The position numbers were made by a program, and so were the translations under genes. The notes below the pieces were generated by a model that saw only the letters and a program-made list of their open reading frames with translations, made no database searches and was not told where the DNA came from. From the NCBI GenBank assembly GCA_021791195.1, contig JAJYXB010000008.1, forward strand, positions 74,921 through 138,920: a DNA stretch of 64,000 bases. The letters are read 5' to 3'. Shown here in pieces: positions 28,795 through 39,159 of the stretch; the stretch's first letter is position 1; each line of letters begins with the position of its first letter. Origin of the DNA: Actinomycetes bacterium. Lineage in GTDB: Bacteria; Actinomycetota; Thermoleophilia; BMS3ABIN01.

Positions 28795-29007
28795 CTATTT
28801 GGAGGTTTGTCTCTTGGCGTACTTGCGCTTGAAGCGCTCGACGCGGCCGCCCGTATCCACCAGCTTGCGCTTGCCGGTGTAAAACGGATGACATTTGGAG
28901 CAGATCTCCACGTGGATCTCCGGCACGGTCGAACGGGTGGTGAACTCGTCGCCGCAGGAGCAGCGTACCTTGGTTTCCATATATTCAGGATGGATGTCCT
29001 TCTTCAT
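28795..29007 (-). CDS. rpmE: 50S ribosomal protein L31 (zinc-binding form)
   Basis: [22 protein letters not shown]...[28 protein letters not shown]. Confidence 0.96.
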   Translation of the reverse strand: MKKDIHPEYMETKVRCSCGDEFTTRSTVPEIHVEICSKCHPFYTGKRKLVDTGGRVERFKRKYAKRQTSK

Positions 29008-29199
29008 GATTGTCCTCACATGTCTATTCCAGAGGGATTCGATCAAGAACAAGAAATGATAGCATAATCAGGCGGCGGATTCCCTGCCGGGAAAACTTCT
29101 TGCCTTGCCGCCCACCCACCCCTAAAATAACAGGCGGGTCGTAACGGGGCCCGGTTTCCCGGCGGGATCGAGCCGGGACTCATCCCCGGCCCGGTCCAT

Positions 29200-29276
29200 G
29201 GGCGATTAGCTCAGCTGGTTAGAGTGCTGCCCTCACATGGCAGAGGTCACTGGTTCGAGTCCAGTATCGCCCACCA
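29200..29276 (+). tRNA. tRNA-Val(CAC)
   Basis: Cloverleaf, anticodon loop CTCACAT, TTCGAGT, encoded CCA. Confidence 0.93.
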
Positions 29277-29346
29277 TATATCTGCCGCCACGCCAGGCCA
29301 CAAGGGCCGCAGCCCCGGAAGCTGCCGGGGGCATGATGTTTCCCAT

Positions 29347-29422
29347 GGGGGATTAGCTCAGTTGGGAGAGCGCTTGCTTCGCATGCAAGAGGTCACCGGT
29401 TCAAGTCCGGTATCCTCCACCA
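29347..29422 (+). tRNA. tRNA-Ala(CGC)
   Basis: GGGGGAT acceptor, anticodon loop TTCGCAT, encoded CCA. Confidence 0.92.
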
Positions 29423-29519
29423 TGATTTGTCTGGACCTGCCAGCCGGCATCAGGATCTGGCCGGCAACCGCGATCGATAGCCGCCGCGTCCCGTGCCGTG
29501 ACCCGGCGGTTGACTTCCC

Positions 29520-29595
29520 GGGGGATTAGCTCAGTTGGGAGAGCGCCTGCCTTGCACGCAGGAGGTCACCGGTTCGAGTCCGGTATCCTCCACCA
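29520..29595 (+). tRNA. tRNA-Ala(TGC)
   Basis: Anticodon loop CTTGCAC, encoded CCA; body nearly identical to preceding tRNA. Confidence 0.93.
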
Positions 29596-29842
29596 CCTCC
29601 TGACGCACAGGTATACCTTGTAGGTTTGGATAAAACCTGCCGCACTTTCCCCTAATGTTCATTTCGCCTCCTAAGCCGCACCACATGGAAATGCGCCTCA
29701 TCCTGAGTTCTAATACCATATATATTGACTAAATGTAAGATGAGTATATAGTTGAGTCATACTGCGATGTTTATGCGGTTCGCTTGACTTGACTCGCATC
29801 CGAACAGATACATTAACATTGCCACGGAGGTAGGATCCGGTT

Positions 29843-31936
29843 GTGAACAGCCTGCTGGGGCCGGGCATGTTGGAGCCACTCACTTCCGGCCGCGACAATA
29901 TCGGGGGCCGGGATCCGGGGAGCAGAGGTCTGCTTGCCCGCATCCGCGCCTCGCTGAGAAGTCCGCTGCTGGTGGGCGAACAGGGCGCCCGCACCCGTTA
30001 CCTCAGAGTGCAGTGGTGGGTGGCCTTCTGGCGTTTCATCATCCTCATCCAGATTCCGGAAGTGGCCATCGTGCGCCCCCAGCGCTTCGGCTCCCTGGAA
30101 ACGCCGTTCCTGCTGCTGGGGCTGGCCCTCACCTACGCCATCCTCTATTACCTGCTGGCCACCCGTTCCCGCCTGGGGCGCATGCGAAGACTGCACGTGG
30201 CGGACCTGATCGTCTGCGCCGCGCTGATGCTGCTGGCGCATAACGACAAGCTAATCTTCATCTTCTGTTTCTATTCGTATTCAAGCCTGCTGGCGCGCCC
30301 CACCGTGCTGCTGCGCGAGATGATTGCGGACACGGTGGCGCTCAGTCTCGCATACATGCTGGCTTACGCGCTCATTGGCACCGGTCCACTGACGGTGCTG
30401 TCGAACGTCTATTTGCTGGGGAGTTTCGTCCTTTATTATTTCTGGGGACTGGGCTTTGCCGGCTTCTCAGCCGTGCTTGACCGCGCTTCCTCGCTCGAGC
30501 TCGACGCGCGCCTGGCGGAGCAGCGCCAGAGTTATCGCCGGCGGCTGCACGACGATCTGGGCAACACGCTCTGCGGTCTCCATTTCAAGATCCAGAGCCT
30601 GCGCCATGGCAGCGCCGGCGACCTGCGGCAGTCGCTTGCCTTCCTGGCCCGCGGCTACGAGCGGGCAAACAGCGTCCTCAGGCATCTGCTCAGCGGTCTG
30701 GACGAAGAGATGGCCGGCGGCCTGGCGGGCGCCCTCACCGCGCTGGCTGCAGAGGTTCGCCAGACCGGAGGCCACGAACTCCGCTTCTCGCTGCCGAAAA
30801 CGACCCCGCAGCTGAGCCCCGAAGTCGAGCGGGAGGTCATCGGAATCATCCGCGAAGCGGTCATGAACGCCGTCAAACACAGCGGCGCCGCGGCCATCGC
30901 CGTGACGGCCCGGATGAAAAGGGCAAAACTGGTCATCGTGATCGCCGACCACGGCAGGGGTTTCGACCAGGCAAAGCTTGAGGCTCGTCAGGTTTCGGGG
31001 AGCAAAGGCATCAGGGGGATGCGGGAGCGTGCGGCGCTGCTTAAAGGACAACTGCGGATCGACAGCGATCGGACCGGCACCAGGGTGACGCTCAAGGTCG
31101 CCGGTGGCCGCGGCACAAAAATGCTCAACCGCATCCTGGATTACGATCCGGAGAACTCACTCAGCGGCATCTATCCATTCCTGGTACGGCTGCGCACGTT
31201 CATGTTCGTGTGGACACTGGCGGAGCTATTCCTGCAGCCGGCCGGCAGACATCTGAGCATCGCCCTGATCGTGGTTGTCTCAGCGCTGACGCTGGACAGC
31301 CTAGCCTGGATCGTGCTCCGATCCCCTCTTTTCCGGTTGCTCAGCTGGCAACCGTGGCTACTGGTGCTGGAAAACCTCGGCTTCATCGCCGTGCTGCACG
31401 TCTGCCTCCACGCGGGCATCCCATTCTTCTTCACCCTCTACCTCGGCGTCTCCGTCATCATGAATGGCATGTTCCTCGACGCGCTCAGCAACCTGGCGAT
31501 GACCATGGTGCTCAATGCCGGCATCATCGCCATGTTCGCGTCCGCCCCCGCAGCCTTTGTCGACCTGCCGCCGGCGGGCCGCTACGAGCCGCCGCTGCAG
31601 CACACCACCATTTTTTCGATCCTGGCAGTCTCCGCGGGCCTGGCCGGCGAGTTCGTCAAGAGCCTGGAAGTGCTGCAGTTGAAAGCCGTCTCGCTGGCGC
31701 TCAGCCGGCAGCGGGACCAGCTGAGCCGGGAAACCCACAGGCAGCTGCATTCGCTGGTGAACGGCCTCAGCAGGGAAATCGCTTCGCTGACCGGTTCGCG
31801 GCCGCAGCTGCTGAGCGGCAGTCAACTCAAAGGCATTGAAACACGTTCGACCGATCTGAAAACCAGGCTGCGGACCATTCTCAGATCGCTGGATGAACCG
31901 GCGCCCATGACCACCCCAGACCCAGGAGCCACATGA
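29843..31936 (+). CDS. NarL-type sensor histidine kinase with a second, HATPase-less membrane/DHp-like half
   Basis: RRRLHDDLGNTLCGLHFKIQ (HisKA_3), REAVMNAVKHSGA and DHGRGFD (HATPase), then a second TM block and SRETHRQLHSLVNGLSREI. Confidence 0.85.
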   Translation: MNSLLGPGMLEPLTSGRDNIGGRDPGSRGLLARIRASLRSPLLVGEQGARTRYLRVQWWVAFWRFIILIQIPEVAIVRPQRFGSLETPFLLLGLALTYAILYYLLATRSRLGRMRRLHVADLIVCAALMLLAHNDKLIFIFCFYSYSSLLARPTVLLREMIADTVALSLAYMLAYALIGTGPLTVLSNVYLLGSFVLYYFWGLGFAGFSAVLDRASSLELDARLAEQRQSYRRRLHDDLGNTLCGLHFKIQSLRHGSAGDLRQSLAFLARGYERANSVLRHLLSGLDEEMAGGLAGALTALAAEVRQTGGHELRFSLPKTTPQLSPEVEREVIGIIREAVMNAVKHSGAAAIAVTARMKRAKLVIVIADHGRGFDQAKLEARQVSGSKGIRGMRERAALLKGQLRIDSDRTGTRVTLKVAGGRGTKMLNRILDYDPENSLSGIYPFLVRLRTFMFVWTLAELFLQPAGRHLSIALIVVVSALTLDSLAWIVLRSPLFRLLSWQPWLLVLENLGFIAVLHVCLHAGIPFFFTLYLGVSVIMNGMFLDALSNLAMTMVLNAGIIAMFASAPAAFVDLPPAGRYEPPLQHTTIFSILAVSAGLAGEFVKSLEVLQLKAVSLALSRQRDQLSRETHRQLHSLVNGLSREIASLTGSRPQLLSGSQLKGIETRSTDLKTRLRTILRSLDEPAPMTTPDPGAT

Positions 31937-32586
31937 TGCACAAACCGCCGATCCGGATAATCATCGTCGACGACCACCCGGTGGTGCTGGAGGGACTCTC
32001 CGCCGGTCTCGGCCAGTTCCCCAACATCCATGTGGTTGGCACCGCCGCCAGCGAGGCGGAAGGCAAGGAGGTCATCGCCGCGGGAGGATTTGATCTGCTG
32101 GTGACCGATCTCTACCTGTCCGCTAACCGCGACGGGCTGGAGCTCATGCGCTACGCGCGCGGCCTGTTTCCGGAGCTGAAGGTGATCGTGCTCTCCTATT
32201 CGCATCAGCCCAATGACGTCTTTGATGCCAACCAGGCCGGGGCTGACGCCTACCTCGTCAAGGACAGCGACCTGGAGGAGATCGCCGAAGCGCTGGAGAC
32301 GGTGATGGATGGCGGCCGTCCGTCGCTGAAACCGGAACTGGAGGCAGCGTTGTGGAAGAAGCTCAGAGATGTGCCGCCAGCGGAGCTGCCGCTTAAACTG
32401 ACCGAGCGGGAATGGGAGATCCTGCGCCTGATGACGCTCGGTGGTACAAATGAAGAGATCGCACAAAAACTGTATCTCAGCCCCCGGGTAGTGCGCCGCT
32501 CCAATACGGCCATCTACCAGAAGTTGTCGGTCCGTAACCGTTCCGAAGCCATTGCCCACGCAGCCCGCGAGAAGTGGTTTAAGTAA
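31933..32586 (+). CDS. NarL/LuxR-family response regulator
   Basis: IRIIIVDDHPVVLEGL receiver; C-terminal LTEREWEILRLMTLGGTNEEIAQKLYLS HTH; ATG overlaps the kinase stop. Confidence 0.93.
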   Translation: MMHKPPIRIIIVDDHPVVLEGLSAGLGQFPNIHVVGTAASEAEGKEVIAAGGFDLLVTDLYLSANRDGLELMRYARGLFPELKVIVLSYSHQPNDVFDANQAGADAYLVKDSDLEEIAEALETVMDGGRPSLKPELEAALWKKLRDVPPAELPLKLTEREWEILRLMTLGGTNEEIAQKLYLSPRVVRRSNTAIYQKLSVRNRSEAIAHAAREKWFK

Positions 32587-32733
32587 GGACCGTTCCGCGG
32601 TCTCGGGCTATTGCTACGGCAAGATTGTGCCCTGCTCTGTCCTCTTTTGCCCCCCACAAAGTCCTCTTTTGACCCTCGCGTATTTAAGATACATGAATCA
32701 TAATAAATGTACGTCAGTTACTGCTTTCAACAT

Positions 32734-32752
32734 CGGCCATTCCCGATGGCCG
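32734..32752 (+). terminator. Hairpin CGGCCAT-TCCCG-ATGGCCG followed by T-rich run
   Basis: Perfect 7-bp stem then gaaattttttcctttt. Confidence 0.6.
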
Positions 32753-32800
32753 GAAATTTTTTCCTTTTGGCGCTTGTCCCCGAACGGGTGCCAAGAATAA

Positions 32801-32837
32801 AATCAGCGCGGCTCCTACCCCGCGCTGATTTTTTTCT
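32801..32837 (+). terminator. Rho-independent terminator
   Basis: AATCAGCGCGG / CCGCGCTGATT stem followed by TTTTTT. Confidence 0.85.
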
Positions 32838-32839
32838 TG

Positions 32840-32936
32840 TTTGGGGGACGTTGTTTTCCTAAAGTTCCTACTTGCATTGAACCATCGATCTCAGAAGCTT
32901 CAGTTTAGGAACTTTAGGAAAACAACGTCCCCCAAA
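32840..32936. repeat. Perfect 31-bp inverted repeat with 35-nt spacer
   Basis: tttgggggacgttgttttcctaaagttccta (32840-32870) and its exact reverse complement (32906-32936). Confidence 0.97.
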
Positions 32937-32942
32937 GAGAAA

Positions 32943-32964
32943 GCCCCGACTGAGAAATCGGGGC
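32943..32964. terminator. Hairpin GCCCCGA / TCGGGGC
   Basis: 7-bp stem, 8-nt loop, between convergent genes. Confidence 0.5.
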
Positions 32965-33135
32965 CTTCCAAGGGGGGCGATTAAGCCCATGACACTAAGA
33001 GAATTATGTTAATCAGCATCATAACCTCACATAAATTGCCCGTCTATAGTTCAGTTTCACTAATTGTGTGATGAGAAACCATCATTACGGGGATGCCAAA
33101 ATCATTGATTGTGGAGAGGTTTCCTGCCTGCCGGC

Positions 33136-33891
33136 TTAGCCGACGAAATCGACATAACCGGCACGAACGGCATAGGCCACCGCTTCCAGCTTGCTGTGCA
33201 CTCCGAGCTTGCCCAGAATGTTCTGGATGTGGTTGCGCGTCGTCGTGGGGCTGATGTAGAGCTGCCTGGAGATGACCTCGTTGTTCAGACCGCGCGCCAG
33301 CAGCTGCAGGATCTCCAGTTCGCGCCGGGTAAGCCGGGTGATCGCCTTGCCATCGCCGTCCGCCTGGTCCGCGAAGCCTTCGCCGTCGCTGAGAGGGTTT
33401 GGCTGCTCGTAGTGCTGCATGGCGGCGCGCACATGTTTTGCCAGCGCTTCCAGCTTGCTGTTCTTGTAGCGCAGCCGGTCATATGCCAGCTTGATCCTGA
33501 TCGCGGCACCGATCCGGGCCAGCAGCTCATCGCGGTCGAAAGGCTTGGCCAGAAAGTCATGAGCGCCGATCTCGAAGCCCGCCACCTTGTCCTCGATGCT
33601 CGGCTTTTCATGGATGAAGATCACGGGGACGTGCTTGAGACCGTTGTCGGACTTGAGCGCCTTGCAGATCTCATGACCGCTCATCACGGGCATGTCGACA
33701 TCGAGGATGATAACGTCGGGATGTTCGTCGCGCGCTATCTGTTTTGCGGCAGAGCCGTCTACAGCCGTGTGCACGCGGTAGCCCGCTTTGGTGAGATCCT
33801 CCTTTGTGAGGTGAAGCACCTCAGGATCGTCATCGACGACCAGAACGGTTTCGTTCGGCATCTCTCCCACCCGCATCGTCCGACCTTCCAA
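33136..33891 (-). CDS. Response regulator with LuxR-type HTH output
   Basis: ETVLVVDDDPEVLHLTKEDL...DVIILDVDMPVMSG; LTRRELEILQLLARGLNNEVISRQLYIS. Confidence 0.92.
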   Translation of the reverse strand: MEGRTMRVGEMPNETVLVVDDDPEVLHLTKEDLTKAGYRVHTAVDGSAAKQIARDEHPDVIILDVDMPVMSGHEICKALKSDNGLKHVPVIFIHEKPSIEDKVAGFEIGAHDFLAKPFDRDELLARIGAAIRIKLAYDRLRYKNSKLEALAKHVRAAMQHYEQPNPLSDGEGFADQADGDGKAITRLTRRELEILQLLARGLNNEVISRQLYISPTTTRNHIQNILGKLGVHSKLEAVAYAVRAGYVDFVG

Positions 33892-34101
33892 ACACCGCCG
33901 CTACCCGCCCGCCCGGCCGGCCGGGCCAGGAAGGCGGGAAGGCGACGGTTCCGTTTCAGCTGCAATATCACGACCGCTTCTGTTACAACCGCACAAACAA
34001 CTCTTCAAAAGAAGCCGTTTTAGTATACAAAAATAATCAGGATTTGTCAGTTTGAAAGATAATTTTTTTAGATCAGAAACATGGTGAAACTTCTCCAGCG
34101 G

Positions 34102-34650
34102 TCAACGCCGGTAACGTTCCCGGCCGCTGCGGTAGAGGTCGCCACCGTGGGCGTCGATGATCACGATGGCAGGAAATTTCACCACGTCAAACCGGTAGAC
34201 GGCCTCGGGGCCGAGTTCGGGGTAGACCACCGCCTCGGCCGCGGTCACCCGCTCGGCCAGCAGCGCCCCGGCGCCGCCCACGGCAGCCAGGTAAACAGCA
34301 CCGCATTCGCGGATGGCGGCAGCCACCTCCGGACTTCGCTCCCCCTTGCCGATCAGGGCGCGGACGCCGCGCGAGAGGATGGCGGCGGTGTAGGCATCCA
34401 TGCGGGAGCTCGTCGTCGGCCCCGCGGAACCCACCGCCCGGCCCGGTGAAGCCGGCGTGGGTCCGACGTAGTAGATGATCTGGCCCGCAAGCTCGACCGG
34501 CAGCTCCTCACCGCGTTCGATCAGCGCGGCCAGCCGGCTGTGGGCGGCGTCGCGCGCGGTGTAGATCGTGCCGGTGATGAGCACCTGGTCGCCGGCACTG
34601 AGCGCCCGGGTGTCTTCTTCGGAAAGCGGCGGCTTGAGAGTCACGCCCAT
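34102..34650 (-). CDS. Class I (Fe-S) fumarate hydratase, C-terminal/beta subunit
   Basis: DQVLITGTIYTARDAAH...YYVGPTPASPGRAVGSAGPTTSSRMDAY; ATGA overlap with alpha. Confidence 0.93.
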   Translation of the reverse strand: MGVTLKPPLSEEDTRALSAGDQVLITGTIYTARDAAHSRLAALIERGEELPVELAGQIIYYVGPTPASPGRAVGSAGPTTSSRMDAYTAAILSRGVRALIGKGERSPEVAAAIRECGAVYLAAVGGAGALLAERVTAAEAVVYPELGPEAVYRFDVVKFPAIVIIDAHGGDLYRSGRERYRR

Positions 34651-35495
34651 CAGATGCTCCCCGAGGCGCGCCGGGCGGAGTTGCACTGGATACCGACAGC
34701 CACGGGCAGCGAGGCAATGTGGCAGGGTTCCTCCTCGAGCGCCACGCCGAGGCAGGTTACCCTGCCGCCGAAACCGCCCGGGCCGATGCCGAGATCGTTG
34801 ACCCGGTCCAGGATCTGCTGTTCCAGCCCCGCGAGCGCCGGGTCGGGATTGGCCTCTTTGGCCTGCCGGAGCATCGCTTTCTTGCTGAGCACCGCGGCCC
34901 GGTCCATGGTGCCGCCCACACCGATGCCAAGAAAGATCGGCGGGCAGGGGCTGGCGCCGGCGCGGCTGACCGTGTCGACGGCGAAATCGATCAGCCCCGG
35001 CACGCCATCGGCCGGCTTGAGCATGGCCAGGCGGCTCATGTTCTCGCTGCCGGCGCCCTTTGGCAGGACCGTGATCCGGACCGCATCGCCCTCGACCAGA
35101 TCGAGGTGCAGTACCGCGGGCGTGTTGTCGCCGGTGTTCTGACGCCGGAAGCAGGGTCCGGCAACCATGGAAGCGCGCAGGTATCCTTCCCGCTGCGCGC
35201 GGGCGACACCGGCATCGACAGCCGCGTCCAGTGGACCGCCGCCGATGTGCACGTCGCGGCCCAGCTCGATGAATACGACAGCCAGGCCGGTATCCTGGCA
35301 GAGCGGGACGCGGTTGCGCCCGGCGATGTGGGAATTTTCCAGCAGAGTCTCCAGCACGGCGCGCCCCTGCGGGGATTCCTCGGCGGCGAGCGCCGCCTTA
35401 AGCGCCGCGACCACGTCGGCGGGCAGACTGAAATTGGCTTCCTGGTATAGCTTTGCCACCATGTCGGTGACCGCGGCCGCGCTGACCTCTTTCAT
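34650..35495 (-). CDS. Class I (Fe-S) fumarate hydratase, N-terminal/alpha subunit
   Basis: PLCQDTGLAVVFIELG; NLDLVEG-like region; KGAGSENMS. Confidence 0.93.
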   Translation of the reverse strand: MKEVSAAAVTDMVAKLYQEANFSLPADVVAALKAALAAEESPQGRAVLETLLENSHIAGRNRVPLCQDTGLAVVFIELGRDVHIGGGPLDAAVDAGVARAQREGYLRASMVAGPCFRRQNTGDNTPAVLHLDLVEGDAVRITVLPKGAGSENMSRLAMLKPADGVPGLIDFAVDTVSRAGASPCPPIFLGIGVGGTMDRAAVLSKKAMLRQAKEANPDPALAGLEQQILDRVNDLGIGPGGFGGRVTCLGVALEEEPCHIASLPVAVGIQCNSARRASGSI

Positions 35496-35497
35496 GG

Positions 35498-36745
<1,248 letters not shown>

Positions 36746-36823
36746 GGCTTAATAATATATCCCATCCCCAACCCATCCGCCTCAATGTTGAAGGCTGATG
36801 GGTAATGGGTTAGAGTCCCCTCC

Positions 36824-37684
36824 ATGGAAGAGAGTGACACAGGCGGGCGGACAAAGCGCACCAGAATCGGCGGCATGGCCCTGGAAAACGGCGTTCTGTT
36901 CCAGTCGGAACGCTTCTGGTCCATGGCCGTGCGCCGGGACGGGGGTGGCATCGAAGTCGCATCCGGTGAAAAAAGCGCCTTGCCACGCCGGCTGGGGCTG
37001 AGAAAAATCCCGATGCTGCGGGGGCTGGTCAGCCTGAGCGAATCCGCCGCGGTGCTGCCGGAAGCGCACGCGCACGGCGGCCAGCTGCCGGTATTGATGC
37101 GCTCCCCGGGAGTACTTGCCTCGGTGCTGGCCAGCACGCTCGGCACGCTGGCGCTCAAGAACCCGAAAAAGCGGCTGCCGCCCTTGATAGAGGAAACTGT
37201 GCTCGCGGGACTGGCGCTGCTGCCGTCGCTGGTGGCCCTGCGCCACAGCAACGCCGTTCAGTACCACGCCGCCGAGCATAAGTCGATCAACGCCTATGAG
37301 GCCACGGGCGCCGTGGATGAGGAGGGCGCGCAGCTGGCCCGCGCCGAGCATGCGCGCTGCGGCTCCAACATCGTCGGGCCGGCGCTGGCGCTGATGGCGC
37401 TCGGCAACACCGTTTCCCGCCACGCGCTCGGCCGCCAGAGCCAGCTCGCCCGGCTGGGCGTGGGCCTGCTCAGCCTTTCGGGCGCCATGGAGATGATCCA
37501 GTGGGCCTCACGCAACCCGCGCAGCCTGTGGTCGAAGCTCCTGACCACATCCGGGAACGGACTCCAGACCTTCATCACCACCAGGGAACCAACCGGCGAT
37601 CAGCTCGACGTCGGCCTCGCCGCCCTGCAGGAGCTGTTGCGGCTCGAAACCGCCGTGGCCGGGCCTCCGGCCGCATCCGTTTAG
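36824..37684 (+). CDS. Second, divergent DUF1385 family protein
   Basis: IGGMALENGVLFQSERFWSMAVRRDGG, IPMLRGLVSLSES, YHAAEHKSINAYEA, ARCGSNIVG match the DUF1385 layout at 27078-28031. Confidence 0.8.
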   Translation: MEESDTGGRTKRTRIGGMALENGVLFQSERFWSMAVRRDGGGIEVASGEKSALPRRLGLRKIPMLRGLVSLSESAAVLPEAHAHGGQLPVLMRSPGVLASVLASTLGTLALKNPKKRLPPLIEETVLAGLALLPSLVALRHSNAVQYHAAEHKSINAYEATGAVDEEGAQLARAEHARCGSNIVGPALALMALGNTVSRHALGRQSQLARLGVGLLSLSGAMEMIQWASRNPRSLWSKLLTTSGNGLQTFITTREPTGDQLDVGLAALQELLRLETAVAGPPAASV

Positions 37685-37786
37685 CGCCGCCTTCCTTCCA
37701 CCTCGCGCCGGCCAGGCGTCTCCGGGGGTAAAAACTCTTCAACCCGGGTAACTATTAAGCTCCCGATCAATTCACGGATCACTGAG

Positions 37787-38932
37787 GTGAAGAAACACAT
37801 GTCGACCGCAACCGAGCTGGCCGCACTCCGGGATTACGCCACCCACGAACACCCCGTTGTGACTCTCTACCTGAATGTCAACGGCGTCCGCTATCCCCGC
37901 AAGGGTGATTACGAGACCGAGTACAGCTTCATGGTGCACGAGGCGCGCCGGGCCGCCAATGAGGATCTGGGACTGTCCAGGGATCAGGAGGACAGGCTGG
38001 ACGCCGAGCTGCAGGCGATCGGAGAATTCCTGGCGCTGGAATTCCGCCGCGAGGGCGCCCGCGGCCTGATCGTCTTCTCATGCCGCGACGAAGACCTTTG
38101 GCAGGTGATGCCGTTGAAGCTGCCGGTGGAGAACCGGCTGCTGGTGGACTGGAAGCCGCGGCTGGCGCCTCTGGCCGAATTGCTGGACCGGCACCGCCAC
38201 TTCTGCGTGCTGGTCACAAACAAGGAAACCGCCAGGCTCTTCGAGCAGGACGCCGGGGAGTTCTCCGAGCGCAGTGACGTTTTCGACACGGTGCTGAAGC
38301 ACCACTCGCAGGGAGGCTGGGAACAGGCCAAACTGCAGCGCCGCCACGAACTCCAGGTACGCAACCACCTGAAGAAGGCGGCGGACGCGGCGATGGACTA
38401 TTGCCAGACCCGCTCCGCTGAAAGGCTGGCCGTCGGCGTCGCCGAGGAGTTATGGCCGGAGCTGGAGAAAGTGCTTCATCCCTACCTGAGGGAAAGGCTG
38501 GCCGGACGCTTCAGCGTGGACATCAACTCCGGCGTCAACGAGATTCATGACAGGGTCAGCGCCATCGAGGCCGATCTGCTCGCCGCCGAAGAGACCACCA
38601 TTCTGGAATCCCTGGCCGCCGAACTCGCTGCCGGCAAGACCTATATCGGCGGCCTGGATGACGTGCTGGCGGCTCTGAACGAGCGCCGCGTCGACCTGCT
38701 GCTGACCGAGGACGGGTTCTCCGGGCCGGGCCGCATCTGCAACTCCTGCGGCACGGTAGCCTTCGGCGAGGAGGTCTGCCCCGGCTGCCAGCTGGACATG
38801 CAGCCTATCGCCGATATCGTCAGCGAAGCCAGGGAGCTGGCGGTGCGCCAGGACGCGCGTATCATCACGGTCCCGCCAGGGCATCCGGCCATGTCCCAGG
38901 CGGGCGGGATAGCGGCGCATCTGCGCTACTGA
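37787..38932 (+). CDS. Bacterial archaeo-eukaryotic release-factor-like (baeRF) family protein with zinc ribbon
   Basis: HPVVTLYLNVNGVRYP..., L7Ae-like C-terminal region, CNSCGTVAFGEEVCPGCQ. Confidence 0.7.
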   Translation: MKKHMSTATELAALRDYATHEHPVVTLYLNVNGVRYPRKGDYETEYSFMVHEARRAANEDLGLSRDQEDRLDAELQAIGEFLALEFRREGARGLIVFSCRDEDLWQVMPLKLPVENRLLVDWKPRLAPLAELLDRHRHFCVLVTNKETARLFEQDAGEFSERSDVFDTVLKHHSQGGWEQAKLQRRHELQVRNHLKKAADAAMDYCQTRSAERLAVGVAEELWPELEKVLHPYLRERLAGRFSVDINSGVNEIHDRVSAIEADLLAAEETTILESLAAELAAGKTYIGGLDDVLAALNERRVDLLLTEDGFSGPGRICNSCGTVAFGEEVCPGCQLDMQPIADIVSEARELAVRQDARIITVPPGHPAMSQAGGIAAHLRY

Positions 38933-38984
38933 AGCTGCGTTGGCCGCCGGGCCGCAATGCCGGTCCGGCGACTTCCTGGGCTAC

Positions 38985-39011
38985 TTGAAAACCGGCGCCT
39001 CCTTGTATAAT
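38985..39011 (+). promoter_or_regulatory. Candidate sigma-70 promoter upstream of clpB leader
   Basis: TTGAAA-15 bp-TATAAT; TATAATCTRAGT recurs just downstream. Confidence 0.4.
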
Positions 39012-39159
39012 CTAAGTCTGTAATTGTCAGTTTTTCTATAATCTGAGTTATAAGATATGCGCAATTCAGCGCCTGGCGCCATGACTGGAGAAGAAGCTGA
39101 TGGCGGGCAATATGGTGACTGCGCGGAAGCCGCTTCGGACTTCCTGCCATCGGGCTGCC

